Below, piece by piece: positions 43,560 through 55,514 of a stretch of 64,000 nt of DNA. This stretch comes from Diphasiastrum complanatum (taxonomy: Eukaryota > Streptophyta > Lycopodiopsida > Lycopodiales > Lycopodiaceae), in NCBI GenBank assembly GCA_029204225.1, contig CM055108.1, positions 20,469,644-20,533,643 of the forward strand. The letters run 5' to 3'. Position numbers and translations under genes: made by a program. The notes under the pieces are model-generated. The model searched no databases, was not told the DNA's origin, and saw nothing but the letters and a program-made list of their open reading frames with translations. Positions within the stretch are counted from its first letter, which is position 1. Each line of letters opens with the position of its first letter.

Positions 43560-44984
43560 CTCCTGCTGCCTCCCCCAATGCATGTATGCAGCTCTGCCAG
43601 TCCAAAAGGCACTTAAGCCTCACTTGCACTTTCAAGGCTTCTATTCCTACTTCAAACTTTTGCATATAATTTAGAAAGAAACCGTACAAATTTCTAGAAA
43701 AGTACAGCAATACGATAGCTCATGGATTGTATGTATCCTATCGCGCATCCTCATCTATGTAATTTATATATGTTTGAATGTCAAATTTACAGTGGAAGCC
43801 ATTCTTTGGTGTCTCCATCCACTTTGATCTTGAATCTCATTTTTTCTCTCTTCTACATGTCCTTGATCACATCAAAAGAGCTTAACATGAATGTATAGGA
43901 GCTTCAAGAGCCGATCAAAGTAGGTAAATATGTGTGCAAGCTTCAAGGTAGAGTCATTCCATCACATCCTAAAAGAACAATGTCGCGAAGAACCATAGGT
44001 CAAATGATCTAAGGGCAATTTTATATAATAGAGCTATGAAATACTCTTTTAGGATTGGTTGATGTCTTACTCCATGTTTCAAATGATGGTGTCACTTTTT
44101 TTACCCCTAGTTGGTGGCATCCTATGTCGCATGAATGCATGGGACGTCGTCGAGGGGTAAGTGCCATTAAATTTCTCGATGAATCTAGCTAAGCTCTCAC
44201 TTGTGGATGAGTTTAATTGGCATGTTCAACACGCTTCGATTGATCTCCAACATGCGGAAGAGCTTGCCACTTAGCTATAAGGTCTAGGACCTGCACAACC
44301 TCTTGGTGATTGCAGACACCACATGTCACTCTAAAACTGCAATGGGTGGACTACTTGAGAAAAAGCACGCATTAATAGAACAACTATCTCTCTTATGAGT
44401 GATGGGAGTTGTTGAATGCTATTTGATTTTTGGCTAGGTTGGATTTTGTTGGTTTTATACTATGATAGATGCTTAGGGTAGTTTTCCTTAAAGATGTTGG
44501 CGCATTTGTTGTGGTGGCCTTCATATAATGAATCGGAGTTGAATCCACTTGCTTACAAGTTCAACCATCGCTTGGATGGATCAAAAGCCTAAAAAGTTAA
44601 ATTTTGAAAGAAGTTCATAAATTTTGGTTGCTTAGACTCAATTGTCCCTCGACCCTCCACTTTCATTTCCTCTTAAATATCCCAAAAACCTAGAACATGC
44701 AGGAGCAAAAACAATAATCTCCTTACAAGTGCAACATCACGTAGTCTCTTCCTTGAACAATATATCTTTTCTAAAATAGGCCAACACCCACTTTACAATG
44801 CTCTACTCTCACCAAATCAACGGTATTTTGAACAAGGGCTCTTTTCCATTATTTCAACTTTCAAGTCCCTCCTTTCCACTTGTATTGTGGGTCCTCATTC
44901 TCCTTACATTGGCAATTTGGTCTTTTACTTGGATTTTTTTGTGTGTACTTGGCCTTATTCCTATTGGATCAAAGCATAATAGAT
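43560..44984. other. 3' flank, no recognisable gene
   Basis: No frame above about 70 codons and no element motif. The first 200 bp are probably 3' untranslated sequence of the 3D-domain gene; no clear AATAAA is seen. Confidence 0.5.
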
Positions 44985-45377
44985 CTCTACAACACATGCA
45001 AACTTAGACGATTACTTTATGACATCGGACTATCTCAAAATAGTCTAATGCAATTGTTTTGTGACAATCGTAGTGCTATTGCGTTGTCGTTTAATCCCAA
45101 ATTTCATTCCAGAAGTAAACATATTGAAGTAAATTATCATTATATTAGAGAGAAAGTTCTAAATAAAGAAGTCTATTACAATTTTTATGAAGCATTGGTC
45201 ATGGCCGCAAACATTTTCAGTAAGTCTCTAAATTCAGATAGTCACATTAGATTTTGTGAGATGCTCAAGTTAAGGATAGGAAAGTTACATGAATCCTCAT
45301 TAAGGGGAATTTCAAATTTTGGATCTCATTCTACTTTGAATAACCTGTCAAATTTTGCAAAATACAAAAGTTTCTAA
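44985..45377 (+). pseudogene. Copia RNase H C-terminal fragment
   Basis: The frame reads LRRLLYDIGLSQNSLMQLFC, DNRSAIALSFNPKFHSRSKH (third catalytic Asp), NYHYIREKVLNKEV and the degraded tail ANIFSKSLNSDSHIRFCEML. It stops at 45377. It begins abruptly at about 44985, with no upstream pol. Confidence 0.85.
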
Positions 45378-45380
45378 CAA

Positions 45381-45505
45381 TCTGCAGAAATACACAGAGT
45401 TTGGCACACTCAGTAGAAATACAAGGGATTTGGCACAATTTGCTTAAATAGATGGGGTTCAACATTGTCTATAGAAATACACTAAGTTTTGGACAAAAAG
45501 ATCAA
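45381..45505 (+). repeat. Degenerate repeat after the copia fragment
   Basis: AGAAATACACAGAGTTTGGCACA-like units recur at about 45386, 45414 and 45475 (roughly 30-60 bp spacing). Probably decayed LTR sequence. Confidence 0.5.
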
Positions 45506-45669
45506 CGTTGGTCGGTGAAAATTTTGAATTTCCAAGATGAAGTTTCGACCAACTAAAAAAATGCTAACATACATTGGTAGGCAAAATGCCAAAAGGTCTA
45601 AGTCAGTAAGAATGCCGATTGACATTTTTTCCTACTTAAGAAAACTTTTGGAATACAAGTCCCAGAATG

Positions 45670-45775
45670 CCGAGCATAAATGCCAAAGAATATCGATCAG
45701 CATAAATGCCGACAAATGTCGACAAATGCCAAAGAATATCGATTAGTATAAATGCCAACAAATGTCGACTGACGT
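45670..45775 (+). repeat. Tandem 45-bp repeat, two units
   Basis: Units carrying ATAAATGCC.AC, AAATGTCGAC and AATGCCAAAGAATATCGAT are present twice in register. The words ATGCC and TCGA extend more loosely from 45540 to 45850. Confidence 0.7.
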
Positions 45776-45849
45776 GCCAAAAGCCCATTTGAAGAAAAGG
45801 AAAAATGCCAACCTTTGACTAATCAATGAAAATGTCGATCAACATTTTC

Positions 45850-46423
45850 ATGGTGCCAAAATTCACAAGATCTTGAAATTGGAGAAGCGACGAACTGATG
45901 GTTAAAATCACGTATGGTCTTCAATAGCTATGTTAGATATCTATTGCTACTTATAAAAGGTAAAATAACTTAGAGTCAACACTTGATATATCAATCTACC
46001 ATATTTAGTAGGACTTTAAGTACTTGGTAGCTATCATAAATCTCCAACATCATAGCAAGAGCTAATGAGCTAATGGCATGATCGCTAGAAGACCTGATGG
46101 AATGTAATACATTATAATCTGAATATGAGAATATATGCAATCAGATCCATGACTGATGTGAGAAGTCTGCACAACCCTTGACTTTTTTCAATAAGTGGAT
46201 ATTGTAGTTTCATTGTTGAATAAATTACCTTTCAAGGAACATCTCAAAAACATCTTAATACATGATTGTCACTTAGTTTTTTTCTCTTAATTCTGCATTA
46301 TCTTTGATCAGATTGAACTATTCAAGATCTGTGTCTGTTGTATATTATTTTGTATATTCCTTATTCCACACTGCGTAATGAGTGACTAAACTAAACAACT
46401 ATCTATCAAAACTACCATGGATG
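45850..46423. other. No recognisable gene
   Basis: AT-rich, short frames, no repeats recognised. Confidence 0.5.
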
Positions 46424-47499
<1,076 letters not shown>

Positions 47500-47544
47500 T
47501 GGTATCAGAGCGTTGATTCACTTAGAATTTGCTTCGAACAGGAA

Positions 47545-47846
47545 CACTAATCATGCTACACAATAACACAAACAGAAAACACTCTCCACACCAAGCTCAC
47601 ATAGCAACTGTATTTCTCAAAATGAAATTACATTGAACATATTTTTTTTCACTCAAGCAACTCATGCATGACCCAGGTTGTCGTTGACGGGATGGGTGTC
47701 CCATTGACTCGCCTCGTGGCGAGGCCAACTGATCCTTATCGACTGATAGGACCCACAGTACAGTAGCACAGTGATCTGCTTTAATTCTAACTCTCTCCCT
47801 TAAAGTAGAGTCTACTTTTTATATAGTCATATACATAACTTTAAAG
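47545..47846 (-). repeat. Copia E 3' LTR fragment
   Basis: On the minus strand, downstream of the RNase H stop (47847), AGTAGACTCTACTTTAAGGGAGAGAG forms a polypurine-like tract, and LTR-like sequence follows to about 47545. The exact ends are unclear. Confidence 0.45.
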
Positions 47847-48397
47847 TCAACAAACTTTAAGTACAGAAAGCTTTGATCTAAACTTATCAAACTTTTCTTT
47901 AACAAGTGGTTTAGTTAAAATATCAGCTAGATGTTCTTCTGTACTACAATGAACAACATGAATTTCACGACTCAGCAGCCTCTCATGTATAAAGTGATAC
48001 TGAATCTCAATGTGTTTGGTGCTCGCATGGAACACTAGATTCTTTTCTAGTTGAATGCCACTCTGACTGTCACTATGTATAGTGGTGGAATTTTTCTGTT
48101 TCATGCCAACTTCTTCCAACATTTGTCTCAACCAGATAGCTTCACGTGCTGCACTACACATTGTATTATACTCTGCTTCTATGGTGGACTTGACAATTGT
48201 ACTTTGCTTCTTACTAGACCAGGAGAAACAACTGCAACAAAGCTAGAATACATACCCTGTGGTGGATCTACGATCATCATAGTCGCCTCCCCAATCCGCT
48301 TCCACATAGCCACATAACTCAGGTAAACTCTCATGCTTCCTATAAATCAAGCCATAATCTGAAGTGCCTTTGACATAACGCAAAATGTGCTTAGCTG

Positions 48398-48402
48398 CCT
48401 TC
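48398..48402 (+). repeat. Target-site duplication of the solo LTR, left
   Basis: CCTTC, repeated at 49604-49608 on the far side of the LTR. Confidence 0.9.
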
Positions 48403-49603
48403 TGTTGTAAAGCTATCTTCATAAGCTTTACTTCTGGCGCCACTGGCGCCAGCATTGTCCCCGGCACCAGTAGCGCCCCTGTTGCTCCCGGCGCCAACGG
48501 CACCGGCGCCACTGTGACCAGAATCCAGCCGGCGCCAAGTTTCTATGGCTGAAAATATTTGATCGGTTCTAGCGAAGTCCAGAGAGCTCAGATCGATGTG
48601 CAATCACCTCACATGATCTAGGCATGATTAAAGGAAGCCTAGGGATCAATAAAATCTAGAGAGAGAAATTGACTTTCTAGAAAGAGAAAATCCTAGAGAA
48701 AAAAAAACATGCTTTACCAGCTTGGGTAGAGTGCTTGGTATGAGGGGGGGGGGGGTGCCGAATCCCACCAATACTATAGGGGAGTGCGGGTTGCGACTCA
48801 AGGCGAGCTCCAACCAAGTCTCAGCCTCCCTTGTTGGAATGTTGTCATGGCTCTCTCCTTGGCATGCTAGCGCCCCGGAGACCAGGGTCGGTCACACACT
48901 TGAAATGTAACCTTCTCAGATTTATCAATAAAGTGGGATTTTTCTCAAACTGACTCTGATTACCTTCTGGGTTTCAATGTTCGGTAAAAGCGCCAGTTGT
49001 AAGGCTGCATCAAAAATTTTAAGTTGGCACATAGCTGAGGGTCGTATCCCGGGACGCCAGCGGTATGTTGTCGGGACCATTTGGTCCAGAACCTGGTTGT
49101 CTCCATATCTGTCGTGGCTTGTGGTTCTGAGTGTTCCTTGCATGAACGTGAATGGGTTAAGCTCTTAAGGAACGGGCTCTAACCTGTCGACTGAGTTGGA
49201 TGGCTTGCTTGGGTGGAAGTTACCTGTTTATGGCTGTTCGAGTCTGGCGTGGCGCCAGGTTGGCTTCCAACGCTCGTGACGAAGCTTTCAGTTGGTTAAG
49301 TCTGATGTAAGTCTGACCGCTTGCTTGGAATGGATGTTACTCGTTTGTAACGAAGCTTCAAGTTGGTTAAGTTTGATGTATGTCGGGCGGCTTGCTTGGC
49401 GAGAAGTCACCCACATCGGGACCCCCGATCTGGCATGGTGCCAGGTTGGATCTCAATGTTAGTTTTCGGAACTTCAAGTTGGTTAAGTCTGATCGTTGTT
49501 GGCGAGTTGGCTGCTTGTATGTCAAGTGGGTTTGGATGGCAAGAGTTGAAGGCTGGGAAGCTAAGTCGGGGTTCCTAGCTCCCTTTGGGATGCCTGCGCT
49601 ACA
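48403..49603 (+). repeat. Solo LTR of the TGTTGTAAAG family
   Basis: 1201 bp, TGTTGTAAAGCTATC to GCGCTACA, flanked by CCTTC on both sides and with no internal sequence. This defines the family ends used for the copies at 868-7527. It holds a GGCGCC-rich U3 cluster (48436-48536), TTTATCAATAAAGTGGG at about 48920 and the GTTGGTTAAGT repeats. Solo LTRs arise by recombination between the two LTRs of a full element. Confidence 0.95.
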
Positions 49604-49608
49604 CCTTC
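49604..49608 (+). repeat. Target-site duplication of the solo LTR, right
   Basis: CCTTC, matching 48398-48402. Confidence 0.9.
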
Positions 49609-49719
49609 CAATGCATTTCTGTAGGTGCTGCCATAAACTGACTTACAATACCAACAGCATAGCATATATCTGGTCTATTATCGCAAAACTGCTTGAAACT
49701 TTTGTCGTAGGCTAAAATC

Positions 49720-50240
49720 AGTATGTTGAGGCCAACTGTGATGTCAGAAGTCAAAAATAATGACCTACACTTTTTCCCTTACCATGCCACCCGTCGCTTT
49801 TCCACCAAATTGGAAGTCAAATCGGCGTCGCCTTCCGAAATGCACTCTGTCGTCAACTCCCAACTACATGCCCAATGGAATGGTGAAATCACTTTTGGCA
49901 CACTCTGAACACTTTCTCCGCTGCAATCACTCTGTTTTGCGGTATCGTACTTGCAGGTACAGTCCGGGTGCCCTTCGTGTGGAGTCTGTAGCCCTTCGTT
50001 TGGGTCAAAACAGATAAAGGAGGCAAAATTAAGGGCCTTTTTAACTTTTTGAACTAATTCTTCAGTTTGAAGAGACTTTAACCTTCAATGAATTTGGACC
50101 CAACCCAACTTTCAAAGTGAAGATTTTATTGAAGTTGAATGGCCAAATGCCCTTCAGCCCCTTCTTTTGAAGTTTCCCATGGATTTAAGGAGATCCAACG
50201 GTTTCTTTGCATCTCATGGTCCCTATAGCTCTCCGAGCAT
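49720..50240. repeat. Dispersed repeat, copy 1 (relative at about 58010-58270)
   Basis: Shares diverged phrases with 58010-58270 in the same order: AATGCACYNTGT.GTCAACT, GAACAC.TTCTCYNC...TCACTCTGTTTT, CTTGCA.GTACA.TCC.GTGCC and AAGGGCCTT. No coding motif was found. It is probably a piece of an LTR or other retroelement non-coding part. Confidence 0.55.
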
Positions 50241-50406
50241 CCGATCTTGATCATTGATCCTTTGAAGGTCGGATCCTGCGGCTATGCATCCATCTACACG
50301 CTGAAACAGTTTTCTATGGCCGCTGAGACCTTTCGTGCACTAAGCACCTGGTCGTGTTGGCCGTGCGCGACTCTCCTCCTCTCTCCTTCATTCTTCTCTC
50401 CAAGCT

Positions 50407-51480
50407 TTGGCTATGGATGTCGCCATCAGATCTATCCTGCTCCCTTTCTGGCTCGTAGCTACACACGGCCTTCTGGCTACTACTCAAAGTAAAGCCGGTT
50501 TTATCGCAGACAAGCTGAATGGAACCAATTATCATCTATGGAAATTTAAGATGAAGACATTGCTAATCGCCAATGAGTTGTGGGATGTTGTTACAGGTAT
50601 CGAAGTGAAGCCTGAAGACAACACAGACAACTCAAAATGGAAGTCAAAGGATGGTGAAGCTTTCGCGCTTATTATCCTCAATATATCATATACTCAAATT
50701 GGACACATAGTTTGGGACATCCTAAGCTCACTATATGATGTGAGAGACATAACTACCAAGTTACATCTTCGAAGGAAATTCTTCACACTCAAGATGTCGA
50801 ACATGATTCTCTTCATATGAAAAGTAGGTGATGATTATCACGACACACTCAGATTTATTTCTTACCAGGATCACTATATTGCTGCAAGAAGATAATCGAA
50901 ACTGTCCTCTACATATGAGAACTAGGTGATGATCATCACGACACACTCAAATTTAACTCTTACCAGAGTTATTACTATATTGCTACAAGAAGATAATCGA
51001 AGAAGTCAAGACACTTCGTCTACCTCTTCGTCTCATGCTCTATATATCAACAAGGGTCGAAACAACAGAAGCAGAAAAGCTCTAAGCAATCTGCATCGAA
51101 TCAGAAACAGACTCAAAGTAAAGAACATTCATCGAATCCAAATTCATTAAAGAAGAAGATGTTTTGTAGGTATTGCAAGCGCAATAACTAATCCAGGATT
51201 GCTGAATTCTCAAGGCAAAGAATGCAGCCAAGCAACTGGACGAACAAGCAAATATAGTTGCAGCATCTCCTGAAGTCGAAATGGACGAAGGCGCTTTTAT
51301 GGTCAAAGACAAATACGCGAATTCAGATGATTTGTGGTTTTTGGATTCTGGAGCTACACAACATATGACCAATCATCGTGAGTTTTTTCATTCCTATATG
51401 CCTTACAACACAAAGAAGTATGTTCATCTTGGTGACGATAGTATTGACACTATCGAAGGTGAAGGTATTGTAAGATTACG
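50407..51480 (+). pseudogene. Copia family A gag, nucleocapsid and protease
   Basis: Gag frame 50407-50820 reads DKLNGTNYHLWKFKMKTLLI and LHLRRKFFTLKMSNM, the DUF4219/UBN2 type. A knuckle starts at about 51162 (FCRYCKRNN, the rest broken by a stop). The frame 51281-51470 holds the protease loop DLWFLDSGATQHMTNHREFF with DSG intact. Gag is interrupted by stops and by a duplication at 50826-51000. The start at 50407 gives a hydrophobic leader that is probably not part of gag; a start nearer 50490 fits the family better. Confidence 0.8.
50826..51000 (+). repeat. Tandem duplication inside copia gag
   Basis: 50826-50899 and 50926-51000 both run GGTGATGAT.ATCACGACACACTC to GCAAGAAGATAATCGAA (unit about 100 bp) and have diverged by about 10%. 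The second unit restores the family order. Confidence 0.8.
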
Positions 51481-51838
51481 GAATCGAAGATCAGCTTATC
51501 GACCTCAAAGGAAAAGGCAAAGCCCATGTAGCCGACTTGTCTGACTTGTCCGACATATTGAACTTCGAGGTTCCCCAATCGACTATTCTCATTGAAGATC
51601 CAAGCTCATCTACTTTCGATGAACAACATATTAATGGCCAATCTGAAGAAGATGATGTCATAGTTCAGCGACTACAGTATGATGAAAATAATCAACTTCC
51701 TCCATTTCTCAAAATTTCATCAAGGACTAGCAAACCACTTGTGAGGTATATTGACGGGTCTGCAGCCTATCTTGTTCAGCAGTTGACGACTGTCAAAGAG
51801 GCACTCAATCAGCCCGATTCCGATCTCTGGAAGAAGCT
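51480..51838 (+). pseudogene. Copia linker joined to protease (integrase deleted)
   Basis: EDQLIDLKGKGKAHVADLSD, DILNFEVPQSTI and VQRLQYDENNQLPPF directly follow the protease start, skipping GAG-pre-integrase and integrase. The frame 51537-51914 is open, but a 1-bp shift at about 51835 separates it from the RT frame. Confidence 0.8.
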
Positions 51839-52195
51839 ATGGATAAAGAGTATTCATCTCTTATCAAGGACCAAACATGGACAATTGTCGAATTACCTGT
51901 TAGCAGAAACGTAATTGATTGTAAATGGATTTTCAAAGTCAAGTACAAAGTAGACAGAAGCATCGACAGAAGAAAAGCCCGACTTGTCTCCAAAAAGAAT
52001 GGGAAGATGAGAATTTGTGTGAATCTCAAAGCCTTGAACAAAGTGATGCAAAAGGATCACTTTCCATTACCCTTTATAGAAAGCATATTGGATCGCCTTG
52101 CTGGAGCGGAAGCCTATAGTTTTTTGGATGGATTTAGTGGTTACCAAGTTAAACTCGCACATGCGGATCGACATAAAACTGCTTTTGCAACATAA
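51839..52195 (+). pseudogene. In-frame copia-gypsy reverse transcriptase chimera
   Basis: A 118-codon open frame. Residues 1-51 are copia RT N-terminus (MDKEYSSLIKDQTWTIVEL, then CKWIFKVKYKVDRSIDRRKA, RLVS). From residue 52 (base 51992) it is gypsy RT (KKNGKMRICVNLKALNKVMQ, then FPLPFIESILDRLAGAEAYS, FLDGFSGYQVKLAHADRHKT). The switch is within one frame, without stop or gap. In copia the text after 'KARLV' is normally AKG; in gypsy the text before 'KNGK.R.C' is normally 'SPVVLVKK', so two unrelated RTs meet at a Lys-rich phrase. The frame ends at TAA 52193-52195, after which gypsy RT goes on in the same register. Confidence 0.9.
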
Positions 52196-54300
52196 TGGGG
52201 AACATATGCTTATAAAGTTATGCCATTTGAACTTTGTAATACACCAAGTTCATTTCAAAGAGTTATGCAATTCGATTTCAAGGACTATCTGCAAAAAATT
52301 CTTGAAATTTATTTGGATGATCTCGGAGTCCATGGTGCCGATATAGACCATCTGGATCGTTTGAAAAAAATATTTGAACATTGTTACAAGTACCAGATTT
52401 CTTTAAGTCTAGAAAAGCGTCAGATTTGGATTACTCATGGAGTTGTTCTTGGACATGTGATATCAAGAAATGGCATTGCTGCAGATTATTTCAAAATCAA
52501 AGTCATTATGAAGTTACCGCCACCAAGAACAATTCGAGGAGTTTATATTTTCATAGGTCATGCGAACTATTATCGGATATTTATTTTGTTTTTTGTGGAC
52601 TTAGCATGACCTATATATAAGTTGACCATTGTACCTATTTGGACAATTGAGTTGTTGGAAGCATTTGAGAACTTGAAGAGAGCATTAGCTTCTGCGTCAA
52701 TTCTGCGAGCTCCAAACTGGACAATTGAATTTCATGTTCATATTGATGCATCAAAATATGCTACTGGATCAATTTTGACGCAGCCAAGGGAATATAAGAA
52801 AGACTATCCTATCAGATTTGCTAGTCGATAGCTTACTGGTTATGAGAAGAATTACTCTACAACAGAATGGGAAGCGTTGGTTATGGTATTTTTTGTGAAG
52901 AAATTTTGACATTATCTAATGGCGACACATTTTGCATTTTATACCGACCATCAACCACTTCTTTATCTAGTAAAGAAGACATGCAATACGGGACGTATTG
53001 CAAGATGGCTACCATTACTAACTGAATTTGATTTTTGATTTGTGGTTCAAAAAGGTAAACAGCATTATCTTGGCGATCATGTCTCAAGAATCCAAATAGC
53101 ACCAATCAACACTGAAGTAGATGATGAAGTACTAGTTTGCTAGGGCACAACCTTACCAATTGATTGCAGGCCAATTGTATCGTCGTGAAATGGATGATAT
53201 TCTAAGAAGATGTGTTTTGCCATATTAAGTACCTGATCTAATCATGTTTTCACATGATGGGATGGGAGGTGGACATTTTTCGACTGATATCACTGTTCGA
53301 AAGCTTTTACAATCAGGGTGTGGGTGACCTACACTTCATAAGGATGCAAAAAAATTCATTCAGTCATGTGATGTATGTCAACGAGCACGTCACCCTACGA
53401 AACAAAACTATGAGCCTTTGCATACGGTTCTAACACAATCCCCGTTTGAGAAATGGGGACTTGACTATGTTGGTCTTATTCATCCTCTGGCAAGAGGATC
53501 ACAAGCTAGATATATCATCGTAGCAACAGATTATATGACCAAGTGGGTTGAAGCAAGAGCGATTTGCATTGTCGATTCTTATACAAGAATATCATTGTCA
53601 AATTTGGATGTCCTATTGAGATCGTGAGTGATCATGGAACGCACTTTTCAATGAAATGATCAAGTGTCTGTTGAAAAACTTTTTTTGTTATTAATCAGTA
53701 TAGTACTCTGTATTATCCGAAGGGACAAGTAGAATCTTCCAATAAGATTCTCTACAATATTTTGACAAAAACAGTTGAAACAAGTCGTTTTGATTGGGAA
53801 CATAAACTTCATGCAGCGTTATGGGCATTCAGAACAACTTATAAAGTTAGCACAAATCAAACACCATTTCAACTTGTCTATGGTCAAGATGTCATTATGT
53901 CGATCGAATTTTTAGTACCATCTTTACGTATAGCAACAACGAAGCGCTTGGATGACGTGAAATCTTTACAAATGTATCTTCTTCATAAACTTTGTAAAGC
54001 CAGACTGATGGCAGTCCATGCACTAGCAGCAAAAAAAGCTCCAAGGCATGGCATGATCGTCGTTTACAGAAGAAAAAAAAGATCTGAAAGAAGGAGATCT
54101 AGCATTGATGTATAAGATCAAATCAATAAAAGGTAAACTGAAATTTATAGGTGAAGTCCCATATAAAGTAAAAGAAATATTGTCGTACAGAACAACTCTT
54201 TGAGAGCACTTGGATGGAAGAAGATTTGACACCCCAGTGAATGGCAACCGACTAAGCAAGTTTTGGCAGCTAAATCTACCAGCGTGATCAAAGATGTACT
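51992..54300 (+). pseudogene. Ty3/gypsy pol: RT, RNase H, integrase
   Basis: RT continues past one in-frame TAA with WGTYAYKVMPFELCNTPSSF and LEIYLDDLGVHGADIDHLDR (YLDD catalytic box at about 52307), up to 52609. RNase H: FHVHIDASKYATGSILTQ (52733-52788, first Asp) and YSTTEWEALVMVFF (Glu), then FYTDHQPLLYL (third Asp). Integrase: the HHCC zinc finger is visible as HDGMGGGHFS and CDVCQRAR (53252-53390), and the core as WGLDYVGLIHPLARGSQARY (53455-53512), IEIVSDHGTHF (53615-53648) and YYPKGQVESSNKILYNIL (53712-53763), so all three catalytic acidic residues are present. An open tail of 117 codons ends at 54115. Many stops and shifts show it is dead. The order RT-RNaseH-IN is that of Metaviridae. 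Confidence 0.92.
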
Positions 54301-54371
54301 CATTTTTACTTTTGCTGTTTTACAATTTTGTTGTTTTTCACTACTTGTTGATTCTTTTTTTTTGGTTAAAA

Positions 54372-54431
54372 ACATGAGTTCTCTTGGGTTCATCTATCTA
54401 TACATGAATTCTCTTGGGTTCATCTATCCAT
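54372..54431 (+). repeat. Tandem 30-bp duplication
   Basis: ACATGARTTCTCTTGGGTTCATCTATC occurs twice back to back, just 3' of the gypsy pol. Confidence 0.85.
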
Positions 54432-54644
54432 TGGTGCACTATATTGGTGATATCTTGCAATCTGGAGTGTAGAATGCTCATTTTATGCTATATTCGGATC
54501 CACGTGTGTTAAATATAGTAGTTTGTTGTTTTGTACGGGCAACAACTTCATTTCAACATGTTTGATGTTTGATCAAATTCTTATTGAGTTTGTGTCTCTT
54601 TCATTAAGTAGATGCTGATTTTTCTATGATGTAAATGTGTAGAT
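54432..54644. other. Gypsy 3' flank, unassigned
   Basis: No coding motif. It may include the start of an LTR (TGTAGAATGCTC at 54469), but no purine tract or second copy supports this. Confidence 0.35.
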
Positions 54645-55205
54645 TTTGCTGACTTCCATACCAAAGATTGGTTGGTCCATGTAGATCTTTTCTTTCGGCT
54701 CTCCATGTAGGAATGTTGTCTTCTCATTTACAATGTGGATCTTCAAACTGTAGGCTTCTACATACGCAATCAATAAACGTATTGATGTATGCTTGACAAC
54801 AGGTGAGAAGGTTTATGTGTAATCAGTATCATACTTCTGCAAGAATCCTTTTAGCAACTAGCCTGGCTTTGTATCTCAATACATTGTCATTTGGTCCATA
54901 CTTGTACTTGTAGATCCATTTGCATTTGACAGTCTTTTTCCAGCCAGTATTGGCTCTAGAGTCTAGACCTTGTTCTGTTCCATGGAGTATATTTCTTTCT
55001 CCATTGCTTTTATCCACTTGTTCTTATTAGGACTATCGATAGCTTCTTCATAAGTTTGTGGTTCACCACTAAAGCCACAAAACTCTTCTGCTATAGAAGA
55101 TGAGCTGTCAAGTACATATCTGACTGGTGCTCTTCTTTGTCTTGCAAATCTCCTTGGAGATTGTGCAATAATGTGTCTCTCTAGGCATAGCCATAAATTG
55201 ACTTC
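54645..55205 (-). pseudogene. Copia linker and RT N-terminal half
   Basis: Minus strand: SPRRFARQRRAPVRYVLDSS and NKWIKAMEKEIYSMEQNK (55000-55180), then CKWIYKYKYGPNDNVLRYKA, RLVAK (54850-54930), and in shifted frames KHTSIRLLIAYVEAYSL and FLHGEPKEKIYMDQP (54660-54800). A clear copia RT fingers region. Oddly, the C-terminal part of an RT lies upstream of it (55195-55476). Confidence 0.85.
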
Positions 55206-55476
55206 TACGGCTAACATCATAACTTATGTCAGGACGAGTAGTGTAAATAAGACAACCAGCCAATTGGCGAAACAATGTAGCATCTACCAACTTACTCTCA
55301 TCCTCAACAGAGAGTTTCTTACCGACCTCCACAAGTGTAGAAACTGGCTTGCTATCACACATTTTGAAACGCTCCAAAATCTCTCTTACGTACTTGGTCT
55401 GTGTAAGTGCAATGCCATCATGTCTTTGACAGACTTCTATTCCCAAACAATAGTACAATAGACCAAAATCAGTCAT
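55195..55476 (-). pseudogene. Copia RT C-terminal part, out of order
   Basis: Frame from 55476: MTDFGLLYYCLGIEVCQRHD, YVREILERFKMCDSKPVSTL, GCLIYTTRPDISYDVSRRSQ, FMAMPRETH. In copia this stretch belongs after the RT fingers and palm, but here it precedes the linker and fingers on the same strand. The joint is at about 55190. The YVDD box is absent from both pieces. Confidence 0.85.
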
Positions 55477-55514
55477 GTCAAAACTAGAAGATAGGTCTTT
55501 CTTGATTGTACTAA

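Larger units (their letters stand above)
47847..49715 (-). pseudogene. Copia E RT end and RNase H, split by a solo LTR
   Basis: Right part 49604-49715 reads RPDICYAVGIVSQFMAAPTE then MHWK. It is interrupted by the solo LTR 48403-49603 and resumes at 48402 with [20 protein letters not shown] and [20 protein letters not shown] (first catalytic Asp). A stop after YVF and a frame change follow. Then EAIWLRQMLEEVGMKQ, TIHSDSQSGIQLEKN (third Asp) and EEHLADILTKPLVKEKFDKF end at TAA near 47847. Both the motif order and the exact 5-bp duplication show a single gene interrupted by the LTR. Confidence 0.9.

Noticed and set aside
43285-43710. 141-codon minus-strand frame opposite the 3D-domain gene
   Set aside because: Antisense shadow without motif.
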